The position numbers were made by a program, and so were the translations under genes. From Melitaea cinxia (lineage: Eukaryota; Arthropoda; Insecta; Lepidoptera; Nymphalidae): a DNA stretch of 64,000 nucleotides. Shown here one piece after another: positions 21,110-33,098 of this stretch. Every line of letters begins with the position of its first letter. Position 1 is the first letter of the stretch. Where the stretch lies: positions 14,237,501 to 14,301,500 of the forward strand of contig NC_059413.1 in the NCBI RefSeq assembly GCF_905220565.1. The letters run 5' to 3'. The notes under the pieces are model-generated. The model was not told the origin of the DNA. It worked only from the letters and a program-made list of their open reading frames with translations, and made no database searches.

Positions 21110-21250
21110 TACTAATATTATAAAGAGAAAGATTGATTGCTTGTTTGTTGGCATTGAATAGGCTCCGAAATTACTGAACCGATTTGAAAAATTCGCGACT
21201 GATATAGGCTATATTTTATTTAATAAAAATAGGAAAAAAATATTTTGATT
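21110..21250 (+). mobile_element. Helitron-like 5' end fragment
   Basis: 'tctatactaatattataaag' followed by 'cgaaattactgaaccgattt' matches the 5' end of the Helitron-like family; no CTAG end was found. Confidence 0.55.
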
Positions 21251-21635
21251 TTTTTTTTAAATACGACGTCCAAATTTATTTCGTTTTTTTTTCCATAACA
21301 TAAGAAAATATTCCATTATCCCAAATACTTTACTAAAATTACATTTATGTCTAGAGACTGCGATGGATTTATTAGATGTATGAATACTCATACGAATACA
21401 TGATCCCACTGAAAAACAACTTTTGTTTAAGTTCATTGACTTCAGGAAAGTTATGATACAAACAATTTCCAAGTATCAAGAATATATAAGATCAGACATC
21501 CTGAAAAGTAAAACAATCTATAGAGGTCGTTGTCCGTCCTATTATTTTACGTCCTACAATTTTTAGCGAATCTTGCCAAAGTTAAGTACTGGATTCATTA
21601 TTTATGTATATATAAATAATATACATAATGATTTC

Positions 21636-21728
21636 TACAACCGCTCTGATGTAGTGGTGTGTGTTCCATGTCTGCGCCAACACACCGGTGGTTTGCAGGT
21701 TCGATTTTCGCTCGGAATGGACATTTTA
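21636..21728 (+). mobile_element. tRNA-like SINE head (family S)
   Basis: 'accgctctgatgtagtggt' resembles an A box and 'GGTTCGATTTTC' a B box. The sequence is similar to 58929-59010, but the acceptor stem is absent. Confidence 0.6.
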
Positions 21729-21900
21729 TTATTATTTTTTTTTTTTTTGGGAACTAAACTATTATCACAATACTCTTCAATAAAAACAATACAAAAATAA
21801 CACAAATCAATCAAGTTTCCACAGAAAATTAAACAAACACTTGACAATCCATGATGAAAAACAAAAAAACTAAACATAAAGTAAACACAGTAATTAACAG

Positions 21901-22098
21901 TTAAAACAATTGTTCACAAAATAACAATTTATGTAAACTATTCTTATAATTACTATTTTTCATGTTGAATATATCTAAACTCTCACAATACTCATTATAA
22001 TTCCTACAGGCACGCAGCAAAAACACGTTTTTGGCATAATCATTTTTACAACGGGGCACGAAGAACAAAGATTGATTTCTTGAGCTAAGACGGGGACA
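21901..22098 (-). pseudogene. LINE ORF2 C-terminal fragment
   Basis: The reverse strand reads PRLSSRNQSLFFVPRCKNDY, then AKNVFLLRACRNYNEYCESL and DIFN..., with a stop at 21901. The R-x-R-N-x-S-L-F-x-V-P-R-C...F..RA..NYN pattern is typical of the extreme C-terminus of CR1/jockey-type ORF2 proteins. A 3' UTR continues to an A-rich tail near 21730. 5' truncated at about 22110. Confidence 0.7.
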
Positions 22099-22599
22099 TT
22101 CAAATAAAATTTGTACATATGTATTTGTAAATATTTCTTTCCAGTTTGGACGGCTCTCCTTGTATATCTAATGTTATCGAAATTAGATAGTATCCTTAGG
22201 ATTTATTGTCTTAAATTAACCTAACAAAACCCTATTACGTACTATAATTGTATAAGTACTCCAGTCATCGTATATCAAATATCTTTTAGGTCATTTATCT
22301 TTGGGACAGTAATGTCTATATTGGTAATTTTTACTAAATAAATATTACAATAGTAATATTGAAATACAAAATAGAGAAACTGGAAATGAAACAATCACTA
22401 TATCATACAATCATAGATCATATTTGTTTATTAGTGCAAATAAAAAAAAAAACTCTATTAAAACTTTAATGGTGGTACAGAAAGTTCTCGACGTGTCCAA
22501 TTCTGATTTTATTGGTTTTCTAACACAAATATAGAAGCGGGTTATCTCTTTACATATTATCTTAAGTGATTGCCGTATTTGAGCTTTTGCTTCACAAGA

Positions 22600-22890
22600 T
22601 GACTTTTTATTATTATTATTTTGTTTTTTTTTTGTTTTGTTTTGTTTATATTTTTGTTTAATTTTGACTGAATTTTAATTTTACTATTATTTATTTATTT
22701 TTTGTTCCTTCTTTGGTTTGTTTTTATGCTTTTATAATGATCAATTAATGTAACTTGTTACTTTATTTTTAATTTTTTTGAAATGTTAATTAATGTGACT
22801 TATTTGAAATGTTAATTAGTGTAAGTGGTAAATCCGTACTGATTAATTTTATGTAAAATAAATAAATAAAATAAATAAATAAATAAGAGG
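22600..22890 (+). repeat. Probable non-LTR 3' UTR with (AAATA)n tail
   Basis: T-rich sequence with a duplicated 'gaaatgttaattaatgtgact' type motif and a terminal AAATAAATAAATAAA run at 22855-22888. No coding remains. This is inferred from the tail only. Confidence 0.4.
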
Positions 22891-22976
22891 AATAAGTTAC
22901 TGCCTAAAAAAAATTAACAGGAAAGTCCTAAAGGCAAAAGGAGGCTATACATATTTACGGTGCAAGACTATGTGTT

Positions 22977-24930
22977 TTTAACAAAAATGACGATATTATC
23001 CGTCCAATTGCTATTTGGACCACATTTCGCCGTCTGGCGTCTAAACTGGCATGTAGAGACATAGTCTCCAGCCTAAAAACAAAATTTCAACCAATACAAT
23101 TGGGCTTCGGAAGCAAAGGAGGCTGTGAAGCAGCAGTTCACGCGGCTCGTACTTTTTTAAAAAGTAATGAGGTTGAAGTTTTTTGCTGAAAGTTGATGTA
23201 ATGCTTGTAATTCTTTAGAGAGAGCAACCTTGCTTAACGAAGTTTCATTACATCTTCCTGAAATTTATCCTTATGTTTCGCAATGTTACAGTTCACCATC
23301 TAAACTACTTTTTGGCGAAAATACAATTTTCGGTCGGCCTTCAGCAAGGAGACCCACAAGATCCGGCTCTTTTTAGTCTAGGTATCCACAAATGTATCTC
23401 AAATTTAAAATCAAAATTGAACATATGGTACCTAGATGATATAACCATAGGAAGTAAAGTGGACGATGTCGTTGAAGACTTAATTAAAATTAAAAACGAG
23501 TTTGATAAAATTGGTCTCAAATTAAAATTTTCAAAATGTGAATTTTTTTTTTCACAGATCTTCTACCACTTTCCAAAATTAATTTGGCAACGGAATTATT
23601 TAATAAAATTGCTCCTAATTTAAAAATACTTAAAAGAAGTACACTTTGTTTTCTAGGTGCACCACTTTTTGATGAAGGCATACAGCCAATTTTGGATAAT
23701 AAAAATAAAATATTTGTTGAAAACACTGACAAATTGGGCACTCTAAATTCTCATATTGCCTACACTATATTAAAATATTGTCTATTTGTCCCAAAATCAA
23801 TGTATATTTTACGCGCAAGCTGAATTTGGAAATTTCCCGGAATGACCGAAAAACCTGATGCCACTTTAAAAAATTCATTAAAAAAATTCTAAATTTATCT
23901 TTTGATGAAAATTCGTGGACCCAAGCTACTTTACCAATTAGAGATGGTGGCATCGGCGTGAGAAAAATTTCTAGTGTCGCTCTCCTGCGTTTCCTGCTTC
24001 TGTGCATCAGGGTGTATCAAGGGTTAATGTTCTGACATATTAAAATCTAATACAGTCCAAATTACAGATGCTACAGATGCAATAGAAAGCTGGAAGTAAA
24101 TTTGTCCTAATGGCGATATCCCGAAGGACGTTACGAAACAAAAACTTTGGGATATGCCAATAGTTCACAATACTCATATAAGTTTGACACAAAATCTTAC
24201 AAGTAACAAAAACCGTGCCAGGCTTTTAGCTGTGTCAAATAAAGAGTCAGGTTACACGCAATGCCGTCAAAAAATCTTGGGACACTTTTAAACAATGAAA
24301 GTTTTAGAATTGCTCTCGGTCTCCGGTTGGGAGCTCCACTGTGCTTTGAACACAGATGTCCGTGCGGAAAAGAGGTCGATTCTTTCAGACTTTCCTGTAA
24401 CAAGAGTTCAGGTAGGTTTTCCCGCCACGGTTCCCTAAACGATACCATAAAAAGAGCTCTTGCCACCATCGACGTTCCTGCTCTTATCGAGCCTACTGGA
24501 ATTAGTCACAATGATGGCAAGAGACCTGATTGATTGACGTTGGTTCCCTGGGAAAGGTAACGGGAGCTTTTGTGGGGCGCAACCTGCGTTGACACACTTG
24601 CTCCGCCTCATGTCAGGGAAACAGCCTTAAAAGCGGGAGCCGCAGCGGAAAAAGCTTAAACGACTAAACGGCACAAATATTCGTCACTAATTCCAAATTA
24701 CATCTTTGTGCCGTTGGCAGTCGAAACACTTGGACCTTGGAGTAGCAGTGCTAAAAAAATTTAAATGAGATAACTCCTCGCCTTATTGCCTCCACTGGCG
24801 ACAAGAGGGCTGGTGCATTTTTTGCCCAGATAATCGGCATAGCGATTCAACGGGGAAATGCTGCCAGCATTTTTGGCTCAATTCCACGCGGACATGATTT
24901 ATATCAAAACTATCTGTAAATATTTAGTTC
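22977..24930 (+). pseudogene. Decayed RLE-type non-LTR retrotransposon
   Basis: Across several frames one reads IIRPIAIWTTFRRLASKLAC, QLGFGSKGGCEAAVHAART, GLQQGDPQDPALFSLGIHKC, NIWYLDDITIG and FSKCEF (RT motifs; YLDD in place of YADD). After these come LPIRDGGIGVRKISSVAL, RIALGLRLGAPLCF, CPCGKEVDSFRLSC and KRPD, a stop, then PWERGRSLLWGATCVDTLA and later KAGAAAEKAK. A C-x-C...C knuckle followed by RPD and a downstream W-x-A-T/D motif resembles the CCHC plus restriction-like endonuclease of R2/R4/Hero-type LINEs. The expected Asp in the WDAT-like motif is Gly here. At least three frameshifts and several stops make it dead. The clade assignment is inference. Confidence 0.7.
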
Positions 24931-25292
24931 TTAATTTGTGAATTGTAAATATGTATAATGTTTAATAAAAAAAAGGAGGATATTTGCTTCTAACTCTACC
25001 ATATGAAAGTCAACTGTAGACAGAAGATTGTGCCATCTAAAAATATGTTATATTCAATGCCTTATATTATATGTTCAGCTATATTTCACACATTATTTTT
25101 AACATATGTTTGTATGTATGTATCATCATTACATCCACATTTAATTAGCCCTAACTACATTACGGGCTTTAGAAGATCAAAGTTCGGATTCCTTAGTGGA
25201 ATTTATATGTATTTTGCCATGCATAAGGCACGCATCCTGAAGGCATGTATCACTTAAAGAGAATTAATACTACATTACCACTTTTCTATACA

Positions 25293-25531
25293 AACGTTTG
25301 CCGTGGTCTGGGTGTTTGTGCAGTCCTTGTGGGTCTCCCCACCGTGTCTCGGAGAGCACGTTAAGCCGTCGGTCCCGGTTGTTATCATGTACACCTGATA
25401 GCGATCGTTACTCATAGTAGGGAATATATCCGCCAACCCGCATTGGAGCAGCGTGATGGATTAAGCTCTGATCCTTCTTCTACATGGGAAAAGAGGCCTA
25501 TGCCCAGCAGTGGGATATTACAGGCTGAAGT
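25293..25531 (+). mobile_element. SINE R copy, head missing
   Basis: It contains 'gtttgccgtggtctgggtgt', 'cggagagcacgttaagcc', 'gtacacctgatagcgatcgt' and the tail 'cccagcagtgggatattaca'. The tRNA-like head is absent. Confidence 0.88.
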
Positions 25532-26659
25532 AATACCACTTACACAGTACTGGATAACCACTCATTAAACTTTATTGTTATTTATATTGATGATCATTTG
25601 CACCACTGCCTTCCATGATCATCTTGAAGTTATGTAAATTTTACATTAGCATTAAATGGAGAATGGACATCCTAACTGCGGATTATTATTTACATTAAGA
25701 TATGGACTATGTTTGAAACAAAATAAATAAATAAAAATTAATAAAATGATGCGTAGACACAGGTAGTAAGCAATACGCAGGAAGATAGGAAGTCACACAA
25801 AAACTTATTAACTATTAAAAAAGAATTTTCTAATGTAGCTTCAGGGAATGTGAAAAAAGTAAAAAATATTGCAAAAAATAATCATTGATTAATGCAAAAG
25901 CAACTCAACTACGAACTATTTTTAGTTCGTAGTTGAGTAAACTTAATTTATATTCGAGATTTTGAAGTCGGCACTGTTAGTTTAAGACAAAGGAAAAAAA
26001 CGTTAAAAATCAAGGCAAATACTTTTTAAAAACTTTTTCTTCTAGTCAATAGCATACACATAAAGCAAACCGTAGAAAATTCGTTTATCTCCGCAGATGT
26101 TTCCATCTGTGCTTATCATTTGATCCACTCCGTTCCTAACTCAGACATGGAACATCTGAGCTCAACATACACTCAAGGTTATCAAACAAACACTATCGCT
26201 ATATTTTTGTCAATATTTCGGTCAATGACTTTTCCTTTTTCCCTTGTGTATTGCGTCTCAGACGAGCACTTACATTAAAGATGGTATCGTAAATCTTGGG
26301 TCCAGTGAAGTATATAGATATACAATATTTATAAGGTTGCTTGTTGCTGACATTACTATAAGTTATGCCTCACTCTCACCTCAGAGTTTAAATATTGATT
26401 ATAGACATAGTGCTGTAGAATGTAAAACTTTTCTGAACTTGTACAGCTTATAAATATCCTAGCATGTAAGTGAAACGGTAAAGCTTAAAGCTTATCTGCC
26501 ATATTGACAAGTTGAGGTGGACTGTTTAGCGGAATAATGAAGATGATTAGGTACTTAATATAACAACCAACTAATGACTTCACGTGCTATTTGAGAGGCT
26601 ACAAAAAGGCACATATGATAATACAAACAACATACAAATACTTCACATTCAACGGCCCC
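25532..26659. other. Mostly featureless; contains a short perfect hairpin
   Basis: AT-rich with no supported gene. The 16-bp perfect hairpin at 25903-25938 is listed separately. Confidence 0.5.
25903..25938. repeat. Perfect 16-bp inverted repeat with 4-nt loop
   Basis: ACTCAACTACGAACTA, TTTT, then its exact complement. It would form a stable hairpin as DNA or RNA. No flanking element was recognised. Confidence 0.85.
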
Positions 26660-26760
26660 TAGTAGGAAATTTGACCTATATCGAGGGTCCGGAAACATAC
26701 GCAAAACACAAGCACAAACGCCCAGACTACGTCAAACATCTATGTAGCCAATACAGATAT
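26660..26760 (-). mobile_element. SINE R copy, distal part (split by TIR transposon)
   Basis: 'acaaacgcccagactacg' and 'gccaatacagat' are the reverse-orientation body of SINE R. The remaining head lies at 28476-28545. Confidence 0.75.
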
Positions 26761-28475
26761 ATCGATACCTCGGGGCTCAAGGGGCGTAAGCACCAAAACT
26801 CGATTTTACAGGAGAGCCAAAAAACTAAAAAAAAAAAAAATATTTTCGACATAACTTTCTCGATTATTGTCCTAAATAAACCATTCTAGGACCAAAAGTT
26901 TTATTTTTTTTTGATGCAGAACTTTGTTTAATTATATTTCAAATAAATATAAAAGTAACAAAAATAGCTTGTCTATACGCCTCGGAAAATCGAATGATTG
27001 GGGCGTTTACGCCCGAAAAATCAATGGATATTTGATTAGTGATGGTTGTAACCGTATATAAGTGTATAATCTATGGTTGTAACGGTCAATTTTCTCACTA
27101 TTTCTATCAGTTTGTAGACAGCTGCTTTGTTTTTTTCATTTAGGTAATCGATTTAAGTGCAATTTTTATGAACTTTATTAACTTTTGTATATAATTATGT
27201 ACTTTATTAACCTTTTTATAGATTTTATTACCATTTATCGACTCAGATAACTAATTAATTATACAAATACCTAATTATTGATTTTATCTATACTTAATAG
27301 CCTAACCTATCTAAAATCTATTCCAAAACTCATTTATTATAAAAAAAAATGATAAATAAAATTCAATTGTTATTAAAAATATTGTTTATTAAACAAAGTA
27401 AGAAAAAGACTCTTATTTTTATATAATTTCAGTTGTAACGAAACATCTTATTAACGTAAAGCAGAATGAACGATTAAAACTAAATTGTACTGAAATGGCA
27501 AGTACTTAGGTATCGCTACAAAATTTTGCGCTAATGTCTAATCTTCTGTTTAAAACGTATAGAAAATACAAGGAACTCTTGAGATCAATTGTATATTATT
27601 TATGAAGTCTTTTGGTAAAAGTTATTAGGTAATCTTAAGTATTCCTACCTACTAAAACAGCAGACTCATTAAAATTTGACCATCCTTGAATAACGAATGT
27701 TTGACAAACATATTTATTATAAACAAATAATCTGTGAGGCTAATAAAACAACTGCTACTATTAAAAATCTATCTTACAATGAGAAAAATAAGTGCATAAA
27801 CAAAATAAATTTCTGAATAGGATTCAGGGACAATGATAAATTCAATAATTTTTGCGTCACCTGCGTTACATATTATTTAAACAATTTTAGTCAATAATAG
27901 ACTGTGGAACCATTAACATTACACATACATTTAATAAAATGACCAAAACTTAGGTACCTGCACTTACAAAACTAGAAATATTAAATTTGGTTAAAAATAT
28001 TATCACACTATAACGTTTAACTTAAACATTAATGACCTTTAATCAAGAAATCACAATCACAAGCAAAGCTCTCGCAATCACATAATATATAGGTAGATAT
28101 GGTTGACCAATTAAGGGATAATTGTTAGACGTATGTGTCATTTTATTTTAGAGTACATAAATGTTTAAGGGTGTATCTGGTAAGTTGATTCTTTAGAAAT
28201 GGTTATGTTCGGGCTTAAGCACCACGCAAGAATATTCGTATCATCTACGGTGTCGTTTACTCCCATCACGTTTATGATTATTAACAATGATTGCTGTTAC
28301 GACACAAAAACTGAAAAAATATATTTTATTTTCTACAAAAAATAGGTCACTTTTTGGCAAATAGGAAGACTTTAAATCTACAGATCGATAGAGGAGAAAA
28401 AAATAAGTAGGGCTGCATTAAAAAGTCAATTTCGCCAAAATGGCGGTTACGCCCTTTGAGCCCCGAGGTATCGAT
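26761..28475. mobile_element. 1715-bp DNA transposon with 29-bp inverted ends, family unassigned
   Basis: The left end ATCGATACCTCGGGGCTCAA continues GGGGCGTAA; the right end is its complement with one mismatch in 29 bp. The flanks are the two parts of one SINE R copy, so the insertion site can be reconstructed. The TSD is only 2-4 bp and AT-rich (AT or TA-like), so its exact length is ambiguous. The interior is AT-rich without a transposase, with extra GGGCGT/ACGCCC-like motifs near 27000 and near 28445. I do not recognise the superfamily. Confidence 0.8.
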
Positions 28476-28545
28476 ATGTTGTGAACGGGGATAGCACCCG
28501 CTACCGCCAGCGCTACGGCCAGTGCTGTGACCGCTGCGCCGACGC
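28476..28545 (-). mobile_element. SINE R copy, tRNA-like head (split part)
   Basis: 'acccgctaccgccagcgct' through 'gtgaccgctgcgccgacgcg' is the complement of the GCGCGTTGGCGCAACGGTCAC head. Confidence 0.78.
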
Positions 28546-29162
28546 GTAGTAAGTATAAATAATATATAGTATATAAATAATAAAGGCGATTCTGTAGGGG
28601 GAATCGATCACGTAAACACCAGCGCCTTCGTACAAATACACCAAAACATAATTCTTATAAAGTGTATATAGTCGTTAACTTTATTATTTTAAAATATTTT
28701 TTTTAATTAAAAATAATAAATAATGCAAGGTTATGTAAAAAAATAAACATATAAAATTATATAAAGTAGAAATAAAAGCCATGAGACAAGGTCTTAAAGA
28801 AAATTAAAATAAATATTTTTTAATCTAAATCCTCTGCCATTAAACCACGCTCTCTGACTATATTTTTAGTATAAAATTTTACACATCACACACAAAATTA
28901 AATTTCAATTTAGATCTAATACGGTTAAAAAGCTTAAATATGCAAACAGCCTTTGATAAGTAGATTACAATTACATTTAAAGCCACGTCTGACGAGAGTG
29001 TTTAATTGCTTGAACGCGCTAATGTTATGTGCTACGGGACACATTACGAGTATCTATAGTAATATTATAAAGCTGAAGGGTTTGTTTGTTTGTTTATTTA
29101 AACGCGCTAATTTTAGAATCTACTCACTCACTCACTTCATCTATATCTTCTTAATCTATCCG
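28546..29162. other. No recognisable gene; Helitron-like 5' fragment near 29050
   Basis: AT-rich. 29050-29110 carries 'tctatagtaatattataaag' and 'gtttgtttgtttatttaaacgcgct', the 5' end of the Helitron-like family, without its 3' end. Confidence 0.5.
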
Positions 29163-29468
29163 TCTATCGCAGTCCACTGCTGGATATAGGTTTTACGCCA
29201 AAAATAGCGTGAACTCATGCGTTTTGTCCATAGTCACCACGCTGGGCAGGCGGGTTGGTGACCGCAGGCTAGCTTCGTCGAACTGAAAACGCTGCTGCCC
29301 GTCTTCGGCCTGTGTATTTCAAAGCCAGCAGTTGGATTGTTATCCTGCTATCAGTTGGCTTTTTAAGTTCCAAGGTGGTAGTGGAACTGTGTTAACCCTT
29401 AGGCGCCTCTTACGACACCCACGGGAAGAGAGGGATTGGCTATATCCTTTACTGCCGTAACCACACTA
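29163..29468 (-). mobile_element. Family Q copy, near full length, reverse
   Basis: Reverse-orientation blocks from 'agtccactgctggatatagg' to 'actgccgtaaccacac', the standard 5' terminus of the family. Confidence 0.85.
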
Positions 29469-29874
29469 CTGGTTCAATTGAAAAATTATTTTCGTATTGG
29501 ATAGTCTATTTATCGAGGACAGCTATATAATATTTTTTAACTCGGGTGAATCCGCGAGGCACAGCTGTACATGCGATTTATAAATTCAAATAATTATCAA
29601 TATCAGGTTTTTAATAAAATGAATGAAACTCAACACCTGAAAGATTGGATTATTATTCGACTTAAAAAATGTCTATTTGTTACTATTTTGAAGTGAATAC
29701 TTAACCGCGTTAGGCACTTTTTGGTGGGGAAAATCTTATAGGTTCGCGTCACCGACATGCTTATAGCAGTATATTTGTAGCTATACAGCTGACGTATTGT
29801 GTTAAATTATACACGTAATTTTAATTGGAACACTATGAAATTTCAATATTTTCAGTTCTACAATATACATATAT
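29469..29874. other. No recognisable gene
   Basis: AT-rich sequence without a supportable feature before the hairpin at 29875. Confidence 0.45.
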
Positions 29875-29933
29875 ATATATGGAATAACAAAAGCACGGGC
29901 ATAATAAGCCTGTGCTTTTGTTATTCCATATAT
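29875..29933. repeat. 26-bp near-perfect hairpin, 7-nt loop
   Basis: The arms 29875-29900 and 29908-29933 pair at all positions except one G opposite T. The core is GGAATAACAAAAGCAC with loop ATAATAA. (ATT)n follows directly. It is either a tiny palindromic element or a transcribed hairpin; nothing shows expression. Confidence 0.9.
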
Positions 29934-31190
29934 TATTATTATTATTTTTCAACATGCATCGGTACTTCACCGCAACTTTAGAATCTAGAAGCCTTAATAA
30001 CTAGTCTTAAAATTTCAAATTTCTAAAAGTCGACGCGAGTCCACTGACCAAGACTATAGTCAAATTGAAATATTTAAAAAGGTTTTTTATTTGATTAGAT
30101 TTTGGTTTTCTTTTATTTAATTTTTTTATAATGGTCGAATTTCGACCTTTGTTCGACCATTAGTATATAATAAGGTAATCCTTAAGAAAGGATATGAGGC
30201 GAGAAACAGCTAAATTGCTAAACATTACGCCAATCGTTCTTAGGAAGAAAAATCTAGTCACGTGTCGAACCTGATACAATTTTTTTTCTCTGATATCTAT
30301 TGAGGTATCTCATAAAGATGACAAGTTAATGGGGTTCTTAGGACTAGAAGTTGTACTGAAATGTATATTACGATGTTTTCGTACTTTCTGGAAAAATGCC
30401 AAAGCGCCCGGAGCTTGAATCGATGTGTATTTTTTTTTTTTTTTTTTTGTATAATGTTACTTTCTGTTCTGAACGAAACATGTTTCTCTAATAAGCAAAG
30501 TGTTCGCTTTCGTATACTTTGTTGTTATGCCTGTATTTGACCTAGAAAATGTAAATTATTAGTTCTGTCCTTGTTTTTGTGACTTTTATATGTCTTAGGT
30601 AAAATTCTTATGAAACATGTATAATTATATATTATTTAAGTATATAGCGATTTTCTTCTTCTTCTTTTACTTTGGCTCTCTGAAGGATTTGCCAATATCT
30701 GAGTGAAGCTTAATTGTTAAGTTAGGACAGAAAACTTTGCTTTGTGGGAGTACAAGTCGTAAGATCAAAAATAAAGACTAAGAAATGAATCAGAAAAAAC
30801 GTCGGAGTTATTGCCAGTTTTTCACAATTTTAAGTGCCGAGTTAGTAATAGCGATTTTTATCTTTAAAAAATCAGACATATACATTGTAATTGACTTAGA
30901 ACTTTGCAAGAACTTATTCCTCTATAAAAGTCCAGTCCTGTCTCGAACTAATAATAAATTTATCCTTCCTTTACTTGGGTTGTCTGGGTGAAATGGCTAA
31001 ATAGCCATAAGTTTGCCCATTGTGTTTCACATTCTGTAACTATCTTGTAGTATGTTTAATGTTTAAAATGTAGTTATGGTGTACTATGAAGTATAAATAA
31101 AAAATAATATGTCGTGTGATATGTTAGTCCATTAATCACAAAGTCAAATAATAATGCATATGACTTGACATTACATCACATACACATTAT
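29934..31190. other. No recognisable gene; palindrome at 30131-30165
   Basis: AT-rich. It contains the palindromic stretch GGTCGAATTTCGACC with an outer TAATGGTCGAA...TTCGACCATTA, which recurs in part at 53482-53505, and a T-rich run at 30430-30450. Confidence 0.5.
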
Positions 31191-31514
31191 GCTATGTGGT
31201 TACGGCATTAAAGAATATAGCCACCCCTCTCTTTCCGTGGATGTCATAAGAGGCGACTAAGGGATAACACAGTTCCACTACCGCCTTGGAACTTAAAAAG
31301 CCGACCGATGGCGGAATAACCATCCAATGGCTTTGAAATACGCAGGCTGAAGACGGGCAGCAGCGTCTTCGGTGCTACAAAGCCAGCCCTGCGATTACCA
31401 ACCCGCTTGCCCAGCGTGGTGACTTTGGCCAAACGAGTTCACGCCATTTTTGGCCCGAACTTGTGGAGGCTTATGTCCAGTAGTGGACTGCGATAGGCTG
31501 ATGTAATGATGACT
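31191..31514 (+). mobile_element. Family Q copy, near full length
   Basis: It starts 'ctatgtggttacggcatta' and ends 'gctgatgtaatgatgac'. All internal blocks are in standard order, with a small deletion around 31327. A family L fragment (31530-31579) follows. Confidence 0.88.
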
Positions 31515-31916
31515 TGACTATCGTTTCGTGTACCTAGTTGTATTACTTGTCGATGTAACTGATGTCGGTTTTTAAAAAGTATAAATATGTAACTGTGTAT
31601 TATATTAAAACCTGACCTACACAGTTTTACCTGTGTTTCTCTTTTAAGATTTGTTACTTAAAATTTGTAATTATATTTTTTAGTTTTTATAGTTTTTCGA
31701 CAGACATATATACGCATCAAGCTTTTTGTCCAAACAAGATTTAAATATAAGAAAATTTATGAATAACTACTTTCATCTTTAGATATTAAATGTTCATTAA
31801 AATCAATTATTTTTTTCATTTTCAAAATACCCTCTGCTCAACAATCCTCAAACAGGGATTCTAAAATTTTCACAAAATTTTCATACAATCTTTGCTATCT
31901 GGATTCCAGATAGATC
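31515..31916. other. Family L fragment then featureless sequence
   Basis: 31530-31579 carries 'gttgtattacttgtcgatgt' and 'gatgtcggttttt', the end of a reverse family L copy. The rest is AT-rich. Confidence 0.5.
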
Positions 31917-32205
31917 TATCTCAAAATCAAAATCAAAAACAGCTTTATTCAAATAGGCTTCAATAGCACTTTCGAATCGTCATTTTACAAATGAAAATTT
32001 TAAAAATAAATTATTATATTTGTAGAAGTAAAGCTACCACCGATTCGGAATGTGGATTCTGCAGAGAAGAATCGGCAAGAAACTCCGCAGTTACTCTTTT
32101 GAAAAATAATATATAAACTGTGTTTTAGTACAAAATTAGTAGCATGTTGCATAAAATACAGCGTCACTAAGTCCACATCTTTATCAACTATGTAACCCTG
32201 CACCT
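31917..32205 (-). repeat. Family N repeat copy
   Basis: 'aacagctttattcaaatagg', 'cactttcgaatcgtcatttt', 'agctaccaccgattcggaat' and 'cggcaagaaactccgcagt' recur at 56722-56944 and 57447-57590. Probably a LINE 3' region in reverse; no coding is seen. Confidence 0.75.
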
Positions 32206-32474
32206 AGTAATAATAAGCTTTAACTATTGGTTTTTTTTTTAATATTAACTCCCACACTAATCCCTGTTTTAAGCAATAACTTCCCATAAATCATCGCTTT
32301 TTATTTAGAATTTTCAGCAGGGCTCCCTTTCATGTCACAATAACGGAAGTTCCATTCGGAAAAGTTGTTATATTGAGTGACTGAACCCCAGACGATACGC
32401 TTGACATATATTCAATTAGATGGGAACTATGCTTACATCTATTTTTACAGTATTCTATAACCATTTATTGAAGC

Positions 32475-32640
32475 ACGTGCACGCATGAGTTGTGGAGCAA
32501 GCTGGTAAATGCTTGATGAGAGCGTTACGAAAAGTGTGAAGTTAAAAATGAAGATAGAAAGAGAGAGGCAAGAGAGAGAGGTCCGAAAACACAATTTCTT
32601 TCTCTCATATATACGTTTTAGTTCAGTCGCGTGTGTCAGT
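32475..32640 (+). repeat. Family V repeat copy
   Basis: 'gagagcgttacgaaaagtgtga' and the later 'ccgaaaacacaatttctttc' recur at 34688-34800 and 44060-44205. Function and class are unknown. Confidence 0.6.
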
Positions 32641-32932
32641 TTTGTGTGTGTTTTTTTTTTGAGTTTATTCAAAACATCTTTTAATTTTCATTCATTATTT
32701 TGAAAAAATGGAATGAAATAATTAAAATAATTTTTTTTTATGTCGAAAAAAGTAAAATAAATATATGTAAATAATTATTACATATAAATATGTATTTTAT
32801 GTTAGATTTATAACAGCGGTCGGCCAGCTCTCAACTGTGTGATAGCGCTGTTATCAAACTATAAAATAATTATGTGTACATTAATGTTATATCTGCCAAC
32901 CTGCGGTGGACAATTCTGGAAGATTAAGATAC

Positions 32933-32992
32933 TTACCTACACGAAGGAAGAGTCCTATGCCCAGCAGTGGGTGTTACAGGCTGAATAATCGT
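32933..32992 (+). mobile_element. SINE R 3' end fragment
   Basis: 'agagtcctatgcccagcagt' with 'gttacaggctgaat'; tail only. Confidence 0.65.
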
Positions 32993-33012
32993 ATCGTATA
33001 TATCGTACCTTA

Positions 33013-33098
33013 TCATTACAGCCTATACAGTCCACTGCTGGACATAGGCCTCCCGAAGTTTACGCCAAAAATAACGTGAACTCATATGTTCGTATCGT
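33013..33098 (-). mobile_element. Family Q 3' end fragment
   Basis: 'acagcctatacagtccactg' through 'aataacgtgaactcat'; about 85 bp of the 3' terminus in reverse. Confidence 0.7.
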
